From positions 10,335,849 to 10,399,848 of the forward strand of contig OZ014412.1 of the NCBI GenBank assembly GCA_963965975.1: a stretch of DNA of 64,000 nucleotides. Reading direction: 5' to 3'. The position numbers and the translations under genes were made by a program. Of this stretch, positions 40,555 through 49,455 are shown in pieces. Below the pieces are notes generated by a model. That model did not search any database and had not been told where the DNA came from. It saw nothing but the letters and a program-made list of their open reading frames with translations. This DNA comes from Xestospongia bergquistia. Lineage: Eukaryota; Porifera; Demospongiae; Haplosclerida; Petrosiidae. Position 1 is the first letter of the stretch, and each line of letters begins with the position of its first letter.

Positions 40555-43500
40555 AATCAAGGATTAAAAATAACATTGACAAGGGCATGCACTCACATTA
40601 AAAAACTTTGTACCAATATGATCTTTCTTGTCTACATGTTTTGGCAAAGTATTATCCCCTAAATAAATATATATAACTTAAATTATTACATAACAATATA
40701 TTGAATATTTCATTATCAAATCATTGATACAAACATACCTTGAACTGTCAAGAAAATGCCCCATGACAAATATTGCAGTCTCACAATTTTTTCATTCAAA
40801 ACTTCGACTGGATCATTTTTCTAATAAGTCAATCCATATTAAAGTGTTATCTAGTGATTTTAGTTACCTCTTTACTTGACAAAATAAATTGAGAACCATG
40901 GACACTGTCCAATTTTAACTAAGCCAGATTTAAAAAGCAATTTGAGATTGTAATCATTACATTAGATTAATAAGGGCATACCTTATATTTTTGCTGCCAT
41001 TTATAAACTAGCAAGTATTTTTGAGAAGGCACATGTTTGATGTAACATTTATCTTCAAAGTATACAGGATTACCTAATTAATTAAAAAATTTCATATCAG
41101 CACTAACTTCAAATTCATACCATTAAATTGTTGTGAGTGCATTTTCTCTAGTTGCCACAAGCAATCTCCAGAAGCAGGTGGAAGTCTTTTCATTCCATTG
41201 ACATTCCACATCTTTCGTATCACAACTAGTAATAAAATAAAATACTTACATAATATTGTCGTATCTACTAGCATCTATTCCAGCATGATCAGTTCTAGCC
41301 AAAAATCCATCTACTGTAATATTTCGAAGTCGAACTATACTTCCTTCCTAAGCAAAGAAGGCATTAATAATTAACATGACATTATTATTGGACACTCACT
41401 CGAATTGCCTTATGACATTTAGTATTGCAAAAGATCTCAATTACAAATGTGGACTTGGCAACAGCAATTTTCAAATTATTCCTATAGTAATTACATTGAT
41501 CCTATAAGTCAGTTCAACATTGAAGCTTAATGTAATGCATCTAAATTGTTTAAAATTGATGACTCTGCTCATCAGTTACATAACAATGGCTTTCCTGGGT
41601 TTTATTTACTGGTGGGGGGGGAGGCTTCCCCCCCAAACTCAGTAACTTTCCCCAAAAAAATTTACAGTAGCATGAAATTAATAAAAACAAGATTGAGAAG
41701 CAGGATGGGAGAAGAACATTAGAGCACGCAATGAGAATTATGTATTGAAGGACCTGAATGTTTAACAGATGAAACACTGGAAGAAATTATTGAAAATTAC
41801 AAAAAAGTCAAGAAAAAAATAGCACTGTAATTAATAATTATTATCTAGTTATTCGCAACATGTTATTCATTGTCTATAGGAAGCGTGCCAGACAATCCAA
41901 ACAATACATGATATATCTATGTTGCATTTATTGCTATATATTAGAATGGATACTTAAATGATATATACATTTAATCTGCATTTACCATAAACACTGTGAC
42001 ATAATGAACACATATACAAAGCTACCTTTTAGGCTGAGTTCTCTGGCAGCTGAGAATATGATAACCTTTTTTCTTCACAGACTCCACAATAACTCTATCA
42101 CCAGAACTTATCTGAAGGGTAATAGAAACAGAGATTGAACTTTAATATCACTCCGTACTGTGGGGATGAAAATACAAGAGGGTCCTCTCTATCACATGCA
42201 CTATGAAATAATTAAGTTAATAACATAAATTTCGTGTGATTGCCATAGAACTCCTTTCATTGAATTGATAAAAAAGACACTGTATAAACCATACTACCTA
42301 TTACATCAACTATGTGTAATGTATAGACAAGAGAAAGGGAAAACATATTGTCTCGTGATAACTATATTTATAGAAATTCTCCAGTTGTAAAACATTAAAG
42401 TATTGAAAATTGAGAGTCAGCAAACAGACTACTGATAACTAAGTGCTAGAAGTCACAAAGCAAGTTAACTACCCAAAATGTTCTATTGTTTGATCAGTAT
42501 CAATTATTGCTACATACAGTATTTAAAGTAGACATAATTAATTGCTATGTACTGGATGTAAAGTACTTTCATTTTATGTTTTATGTACTTTTCATGCAAT
42601 GATGATATAACTTACACTATCTCCTCTTCTCTTTTCATTTGAAGTCTCCATTTGTGCTGGTAAAATCTTGAATACACAGGAATCATCATCTTTTTTAACA
42701 ATTTTCTTTGAAGAATATTACATTCAATACAATTATACAAATGTACTATTATAAGTACATACCAGCCTATCACTGGAGGAATCTACTGATAAATACATGT
42801 TTGTTGCTACTTGACGAAGCTGTAATATGAAAACAAAAGCTCATGAAATTCATGAAAACAATTATATATAGTACATCCTTAATCATTATATAATCTTGTG
42901 CAGAATTTTTTAAATTATGAGTAGTAACCTAAAAATCCAGATTTCACTAATACCAAAGTACAAAATGTAAATTTCCCTGATAAACTGTACATATGTGGTC
43001 AAATGTTAAAGTCAATGTTATGCACTGGAGTTTTGAAAATTGGAGAGTTAGCAGCAATGAGCAATGCATGCAATATGGCTATGAAAGAAAATGCAATCAA
43101 GAGAAGTATATTATTGGCAAAGAGGCAAACTAGGCAAAGAGGCAAGCTAAGTACAAAAGCAAACTAGCCAGAAGCTTCAAGTCCTCAAAGCAAGATTAGT
43201 CACACCTATCATTGTAGCATTTATGAATACAATACAAACTAATAAACGTATTTACTTCTGTTAAAAAATAAATTCTGATTTTAATTGCATACATTTTTAT
43301 TGAGTTACATTGCCAATTACTATGAATTCCAGAGACCTGACTATAAGGTGACTGAGTGAGTCTTACAAAAGCTTTATCACATTCTTGCCTGAGGTTTGGA
43401 CATCATATATATTAGCATCTTTTTGTTCACTAACTATCAACAAATAATATTAATTAAAGTGGATCCTTTAACTGTTGATTCCTATATCAGCAATGAATTT

Positions 43501-46090
43501 GGTTAACCCTAACTGAGATTGCTACAATATTGGGTATCACTAATAATGCTTGAATCTTCTTGCTAAGTTGTTTCTCTACCTATATTTTAAGCATTTTATA
43601 CCTATAGTCTCGTAAGATTAGAGAGCTAAAAGCAGTGAGCAGTGTATGCAAAGTGGCTATGAAAGAAATTGCAACACAGAGAAGTATACTATTGGCAAAG
43701 AGGCAAGCTAGGTACAAAAGCAAACTAGCCAGAAGCTTCAACCCTTTACAGCAAGACTAATCAAGCCTATCATTGTAACATTATGAATTATGAATATGAT
43801 ACAAACTAATGAATGTATTTTCTTCTGTTAAAATATAAATTCTGAATTAATTGTGTACTTTTTTATTGAACTACATTGCCAACTACTATGAATTCTAGAG
43901 ACCTGACTATCAGGTGACTGAGTGAGTCTTAAAAAAGCTTTATCACATTCTTGCCTGAGGTTTGGACATCAGCTTCTTTGTTTCACTTACTAAATATGAC
44001 AAGATCTAACTAACTAAATATGAACAAACCCCAAGTATATGGAACGAATGATATGATTTAGACAAATCCTATACAAATGGTGTACATACCTTGATCTTTC
44101 GGCCATATATTGTAGAAGTAAAAATGGCATCCATACAAACATTGTCTGGTTCATGCTAAAACAAGGAATATATAAACCATCCTATGAAAGATTGTTAACA
44201 TCTACAATACCTTTGGAATAATAAGTGGTGATTTAAGTCTACAAGAAAATAATTTTTAAATTCATAAGTTTTATACACATAATTACCTGCTAATAAAAGG
44301 GTCCCATGGCTCAGAAAGAATTTGAAATGCAGCAACTACAAAGTGTATAATTAATACTTACTATAGTTAGTGCATGGACTTACAATGATCATCATGATAT
44401 ATTGCGTCACCATCAGATCTTGGATGTAATTCCAATCTACCTTCTGATAAACTAATTATAAACAATAATACTTAATATTACAAATTTTAAGACTATCTAA
44501 GGTAAAAATATCTGAATTTTTTTTCAGCTTTTTTTTGATGCAATCATGTGAAGAAACTTGTTCTAATAATTGATCATGCTTTTAAAAAATTTTTTAAACC
44601 CTAGTACTTTGCAGAAATGTAGTTTGATTCCTTAATATCTGCAATGTTTTGGAGACGTCAAATAATAATATTAAAAAACCTAGAGGGTTGAAACTTTTGA
44701 AAATTAAAGATGAAGTCAATTATTACAATTATACAGATGGATTTATTTGTACAAAATATTTGACATTTTTACAAAGCTATAAACTTGCTTACTTTAATCA
44801 CTATTATTATTATATACAAATCGTACAAAGAAATGCATCCGTAAAAGTACTAACTATTGATCGTCTTCATTTTTGAACCTGTCAGCAGGTTGTTACATTA
44901 TCCATAGAATCAAAAATCACAACAACAGTATCTAAAAGTGCAAAACTCGCCATCTTGATAATGAATAATCAATTTTCATTAATTAAAGGCAATGAATACA
45001 CTTAATATCAGGTTATTGATAAGTGACTTTCGCGGGGTTAGAATAGAATAAAATGTATTAATTATTATTACTATTACTATTATTATTATTATTATTGTTC
45101 GTAGTCTTATGTGCCTTCATCTCAAAGCAGACCACGCCTTTAATAACAATAATAACAATAATAATAATAGAATTAATAGTAATAATATATTTAACTATTC
45201 TAACATTTCTTTGTACGATTTGTATAACATATAATAATAATAGTGATTAAAGTAAGCAAGGTTTATAGCTTTGTAAAAATTGTCAAATATTATTGTAGAA
45301 ATAAATCCATCTGTATAATTGTTGTAATTGACTTTATCTTTAATTTTCAAAGTTTCAGCTCTCTAGGTTCTTTAATATTATTATTTGACGTCTCCAAAGC
45401 ATTCCAGATATTAAGGAATCAAACTACATTTCTGCAAAGTACTAGGGTTTAAATTTTTTTTAAAAGCATGATCAATTATTATCTTCACAAGATTGCATCA
45501 AAAAAAGCTGAAAAAAATTCAGATATTTTTACCTTAAAAGGAAGCAAATCTGCTTTCCAACGTAAACATAATTATTAATAGTATATATTATTAACTCTCA
45601 CTGCTTTCAGGGTAAGTGAGGGTTATAAAGTTACTCACACTGTGTGTCAGTTACTGGGAATGCACTTTAGTACTTTAAGCATCTACAACTACAAATATCA
45701 TCGAAATAATTATGAAGAAAGTTCAGCACTATGAAATTGTTATAGCTGAAAACTATCAACGAATGAATAAACATGAAAAGCCAGAAAGAGCTTTCAAAAA
45801 ACACAGCCAAGACGAAATAGTTGATAGCTCTGAAAAACCTACAATACATGCACTTTTCTAGCAGCAACAAATAAGATTATATTATATATATATATATATA
45901 TATAATATTATATATATACAAACACACATCTTGATCAGCATTATCGTACAACAGTTTCAGTTATCTTTCATTGCACACTTATATACTATGTGTGTTACCT
46001 GGTAGCCATTGAGAATATATAATCACCAGTCTCATGACATCTTAAAAGTACAGTATCACCTTCATGGATTGTGAATATAGTGCACGCCAT
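20349..46090 (-). CDS. IP3-receptor-like calcium-release channel, copy A (full length)
   Basis: Complete IP3-receptor-family gene with dozens of short GT-AG exons. Exon 1 is 45999-46090 (MACTIFTIHEGDTVLLRC). Exon 2 is 44384-44451 and joins it in frame. The last exon is 20349-20498 and ends RSLKAQ-stop. Order: beta-trefoil and MIR repeats, RIH helical region, long alpha-solenoid, six-helix channel, then a zinc-binding linker (CFICG...HCRDDH) and tail. The family releases calcium from the ER and works as a tetramer. The filter region (LLNGFGA) is not the usual GGGxGD and IP3-contact residues are mostly replaced, so gating or conductance may differ. The protein seems shorter than the usual ~2,700 aa because the luminal loop and several linkers are reduced. 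It starts 233 bp downstream of the kinase stop, and its tandem paralogue is copy B. One donor near 37656 is altered. I infer a real gene because frames stay open in nearly all exons. Confidence 0.85.
20543..20636. repeat. Long (TA)n microsatellite in the last intron of copy A
   Basis: A nearly pure TA tract. The apparent open frames across it on both strands are a by-product of the repeat. Confidence 0.95.
22096..23310 (-). other. Copy A channel domain: transmembrane helices and pore
   Basis: Exons encode a first hydrophobic helix (LRLILNFLTILLNIIVLIAF, about 23150-23215), a second block around 22925-23090 (LFIVLFPETS... LHLMLSIFMVIQYF), a third around 22535-22795 (FFLACSILGFLFSGYF) ending SELVNHVVKAVQGK, the S5 plus pore-helix exon 22302-22483 (VLVILLILSIILIYA; CQSLFECYITIIREG), and the S6 exon 22096-22254 (IDLTFFIIVSIIGLAVIAAI then RFSELRAKR). 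The layout matches the S1-S6 channel of IP3 receptors. The luminal loop between S5 and the pore helix is short. The filter spans the exon junction as GLLNGFGA-IPTN. Confidence 0.85.
26897..26955. repeat. (TA)n followed by (CATA)n microsatellite
   Basis: A pure AT tract runs into repeats of CATA in an intron of copy A. The same intron of copy B (about 1755-1815) carries degenerate ATAGATAGAT/ATAAATATAG repeats, so the site is unstable in both copies. Confidence 0.9.
27509..27552. repeat. 44-bp perfect palindrome in a copy A intron
   Basis: The two 22-nt halves (AGTAATACTGTGCTTAAGTT + AT, then its exact reverse complement) abut without a spacer. Copy B has only one half at about 2270-2290, so the palindrome arose in copy A after duplication. 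Confidence 0.9.
33033..33560. other. About 525-bp intronic segment present in copy A only
   Basis: Flanks (AGTAAAAATTCAG on the left; CCCTGCC.ATTCCTA on the right) match copy B at about 7858-7880, where they are contiguous. The segment has no recognisable coding content or obvious terminal repeats. It could be an insertion in A or a deletion in B. Confidence 0.6.
35303..35345. repeat. (TA)n microsatellite
   Basis: TA repeats in a copy A intron, orthologous in position to the shorter tract at 9418-9450 in copy B. Confidence 0.9.
36759..37146. other. About 390-bp intronic segment present in copy A only
   Basis: Copy B reads directly from TATTAATAATGG into TTAGAGCTAAAG (about 10877-10893), whereas copy A has about 390 bp in between. 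No coding potential or clear terminal repeat was recognised. Confidence 0.55.
38390..40035 (-). other. Copy A RIH-type helical region (IP3-core alpha domain equivalent)
   Basis: Exons read VTPDHVHSLYFVTSIHHVLAE (about 39969-40035), a segment ending ISAKMLRVYH (about 39793-39910), the 38-nt exon 39193-39230 (IVDMLVHILAKS), then QKKVCLVLECYAKTPGHN (about 38493-38620) and LGRRLGVEHVLSTLVYHD (about 38394-38449). AKMLR appears to keep the Lys and Arg of the canonical helical IP3 contacts. The Tyr-Arg-Lys contact trio farther on is not visible, with PGHNLRLYLIKEG at that place. Confidence 0.65.
40523..40552. repeat. (TA)n microsatellite
   Basis: TA repeat in a copy A intron; absent at the matching place in copy B (near 14730-14770). 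Confidence 0.85.
43010..43975. repeat. Local direct duplication within a copy A intron
   Basis: Two direct copies of a block about 370 bp long (about 43010-43400 and 43610-43975) share AGAGGCAAGCTA..GTACAAAAGC, CTAGCCAGAAGCTTCAA and CTTGCCTGAGGTTTGGACAT. They are separated by about 200 bp. Copy B has the block once (about 17040-17415). Confidence 0.75.
44501..45533. mobile_element. 1033-bp foldback (MITE-like) element at a TTAA site in copy A
   Basis: The ends GGTAAAAATATCTGAA and TTCAGATATTTTTACC are inverted, and the similarity continues for long arms (44501-44836 and 45204-45533) around a spacer of about 367 bp. The element is flanked by CTAA on the left and TTAA on the right. Copy B has an uninterrupted TTAA at 17915-17918 in otherwise matching intron sequence, so the empty site is visible in the same window. 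Apparent open frames in the two arms (about 44649-44876 + and 45243-45452 +) come from the same sequence read in opposite senses. No transposase was recognised, so the element is non-autonomous. A TTAA target fits piggyBac-type transposition, but that class call is inference. Confidence 0.85.
45880..45912. repeat. (TA)n microsatellite
   Basis: TA repeat in intron 1 of copy A; the matching copy B intron (18255-18300) lacks an extended tract. Confidence 0.85.
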
Positions 46091-46323
46091 CTTCTATAGA
46101 TAGAAACCGAATTAGAAGCATACAAGGACGACGACCCGCAGTTTCTAAAGGTTATAAAACAACCGTTTCTTTCGACTGCTAGATACCCTCCCTCCAATAA
46201 CTGCTAATTAAATAGCATTGACAGTTTTTCTTATTACTCACAGTAAGTGCTTGTAACAATCAACAATCAGTTTAATAAGTTTAATAATAAAAATTAATTT
46301 ATCTATCAAAAATTAACAATCCA
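46091..46323 (-). promoter_or_regulatory. 233-bp gap: kinase 3' end and 5' flank of IP3R-like copy A
   Basis: The gap lies between the kinase stop codon (46324-46326) and the copy A start codon. It must contain the kinase 3' UTR and the copy A promoter, unless the two are co-transcribed. Part of it is conserved in the copy B flank, consistent with duplication of both. No specific element is recognisable. Confidence 0.45.
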
Positions 46324-48870
46324 TCATGAGTTTTGGAGTTGTGCCGATAACTAGAAAAGAAAAATAATCATCATTGGATGTATCAGACTACACACAAAAT
46401 GTATGTGTGTGTAGTTACGGAACTAACAACTTACTACATTCAAGGTTATTATAATAAGAATTATCAACAACAAAACATTTAAAATTAAGAAAATCAATCT
46501 GTGATATTGTACATGTACAGTCTACATACATGAGGGAGTGGTCTACTTGTGAATTAATAATTCAACAAATTAGCAGACATTCAAAGTGGTCATACTCACC
46601 TTCATAAATTGTTCATACATTTGAAGTGATTCTGGATCGTTTTCATCTGGTGTGACAGGCTATAAAATGAGATGAGATTGCAATTATTAATTATATATAT
46701 ATATTACAGGTCAAGATATATTAATTTTGGCAAAGTAATTTACTCACAATATCTTCCATTATAACTTAACACATGGAGATATGGAAGGGCCCCTGAAAAT
46801 TAGACTAAAAATACTTACAAACCTGTAAATGTGGACTCAATCCAGGTACTGTATATTTTGATTTGTCGGTACTCATTGGAGCAACATCATGGACAGGTTT
46901 TTTGTTTCTAACCAGAGGTTTACTTGGCAAAGAGGAAGGTTTCTGATAAGCTTGTTCAATTTGTAGATATTGACATTGTACATCAAAACGAAGACGATTC
47001 TCATCTAATGAAGCATACCTATATATACAACAAGTAAAAATGTACATTAAACAATGATATGACAAATTCATAAATACAATATATTTATATTAGTAATGTA
47101 TGACCAAGAGATAAGAATCATTTATCCTTCTTATGAACTACTCTAGACTTCTTTTATTACTTCAAGTATGATCAAATTTTGCCCACTAATTTTTTGTTTT
47201 CTATTTAGCTTATCAATACCATGTACTATTATTTTGGAGCGACTTCACATTAATAATCAATGCTTAATAGTAACAGTACATAGATTTAATTTACTTCATG
47301 TCTTCACTGTGTGGATCTACCACTTCGTGAACTTCATGATCAACTACAGCAACTGTTCCCTCTGTTGTAAATGAAGAGAAACCTTCATGATGTGAGTTCC
47401 GTTTTGGAGGAGTGTATGAATCACGTGGTGGATAACCATGTTGAAAATGTTCCTTACTCTCAAAAGGCACTTCAACAGAAGGTGTCTATATAATATATAT
47501 ATATACATATGCAATGATATTAAAATAATATTTGCATGTATGCTCACTTGAGAATATACTGTACCAGGTGGTAGTGAGACTTCAGATGGAACTTTGTTTC
47601 TATCAGATGCTTGATGCATAAATGACATGTCAGACTGAGTTCTGAATAATACTGAGCTACCTATAACATGAAAACGTACTTGTAATAAATGCATGTCATA
47701 TAACTATTTTAATTGAACATTGTTGTATCAATAAATATACAAGTATTATAACACATTAAGGTAAATGTACATGTTACACCATTGTACTATAGTGTATATA
47801 GTACACTGTGTATAACACACCTATACATGTACATGTAACATGTTACATCATATATTTAGATAATCACAAATATTTAATATACATTGTATATTACTATAGT
47901 ATATGTAAGTATTTACAATACAATATACACATTTCTGAACATTGAAGGATTTACCAGAAGTTTCTACAACAGAAGTAGCTGTCTCTATGACTTCAGAGGT
48001 TGCCATACTTTCACTTAATGTACTACCAGTAGTTGTCAATTCATACTGATCATCTTCTCCAAGTGGATCTGACATGTAATAACATTAGATAATAATAATT
48101 TATAAACAAGCAAGTAAAAAGAACAGATATAAGACTGATAACTTAAGGTAAGTCATGTTCAATGACTGGAGAGTTTGTATTAGGCATGACAAGACTTAAA
48201 TTAATTCATCAGATGTACACACTATACTGTTGTTATACTAGTGGTATACTGTTGTTATACTATGTGGTATACTGTTGTTATACTATGTGGTATACTGTTG
48301 TTATACTATGTGGTATACTATTGTTATACTATGTGGTATACTGTTGTTATACTACGTAGTATACTGTTGTTATACTATGTGGTATACTGTTGTTATACTA
48401 TGTGGTATACTGTTGTTATACTATGTGGTATACTGTTGTTATACTATGTGGTATACTGTTGTTATACGACGTAGTATACTGTTGTTATACTATGTGGTAT
48501 ACTGTTGTTATACTACGTAGTATACTGTTGTTATATTATGTGGTATACTGTTGTTATACTATGTGGTATACTGTTGTTATACTATGTGGTATACCGTTAT
48601 TATACTACGTAGTATACTGTGGTTACACTCATAAACTTAATTGTTTCACAACATAAGTTTCCAGAATTTCAAAAACATGTCAATATAATTAATAATGTAT
48701 CCATAAACATTTATACATGTACATTGTACCTGTTTCTTCATAGTAAAGGGGATGACCATATTCAAAATACTAAAGAGGAAACAAAGAGGAAAGAAAACTA
48801 ATCAGACTACTAAAAAAACTGTTTAATACAACTACCTGTATAACATAATTGAGTAATGAGATAACTTTAC

Positions 48871-48927
<57 letters not shown>

Positions 48928-49421
48928 TGTATGTATATGTCCAATAGTCTCTAATTTTAATAAACACCTCTAACTTTTACAACACAGACAAGAAAAGTAT
49001 ATAATACAATAATAATGTACTATATTAACAAATTATAGTTGTGTCCTTTAGTTTGAAGTCAGTATTGTATATACTTACCTCACAAGCTCTAGTAAGTTTA
49101 CCAACAAGTTCAGCTGATGATAATCTTGCTGTTGGATCTTGATGCCAACATCTACAAAATAATATAATATATGTACATACTAGTATATTAAGTAATGGAA
49201 ACATTTATTTCATTAAGTTTGTTTAAGTTATGTATATAATTTTGTTTAATTTGATCATTTTAAAGTATAAAGAGTTATCATGATTATTTTTTCCTAATAT
49301 ATAAGAAAATTGGTGAAAAAAGGATATATAAATTAATGGAAAATTGTAACCTTTATTGTCTGAATAACAGGCAGTCTTATAATTGTTATGAACAGGATAA
49401 TGTACATAAATGTTTGTGCGG

Positions 49422-49455
<34 letters not shown>

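Larger units (their letters stand above)
40590..46090 (-). other. Copy A N-terminal beta-trefoil and MIR region
   Basis: Exons encode HEGDTVLLRCHETGDYIFSM, SEGRLELHPRSDGDAIYH, FQILSEPWDPFIS, LRQVATNMYLSVDSSSD, SSGDRVIVESVKKKGYHILS, EGSIVRLRNITVDGFLA, KMWNVNGMKRLPPASGD followed by CLWQLEKMHSQQ, and YIKHVPSQKYLLVYKWQQ. The repeated pattern of beta-trefoil and MIR strands is that of the IP3-receptor suppressor and beta domains. Introns here hold the foldback element (44501-45533) and a locally duplicated segment (43010-43975). Confidence 0.7.

Noticed and set aside
22096-46090. Ryanodine receptor instead of IP3 receptor
   Set aside because: No SPRY or RyR repeat domains were seen, the gene is too short, and the linker FICG plus HNMYNYMYF pattern follows IP3 receptors.
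46090-46350. Fusion of the kinase and the IP3R-like gene into one protein
   Set aside because: The kinase ends in a TGA (46324-46326), and copy A has its own ATG conserved in copy B after a 233-bp gap.
47287-47297. An apparent TAA stop ending the kinase at DPHSEDMK
   Set aside because: The same bases form a GTAAAT donor; splicing to 47018 restores the frame and yields the TAK1-like tail.
48162-48656. Four overlapping open frames rich in CCYT / YYVV repeats
   Set aside because: They are the three frames of a 23-bp minisatellite inside a kinase intron, not genes.
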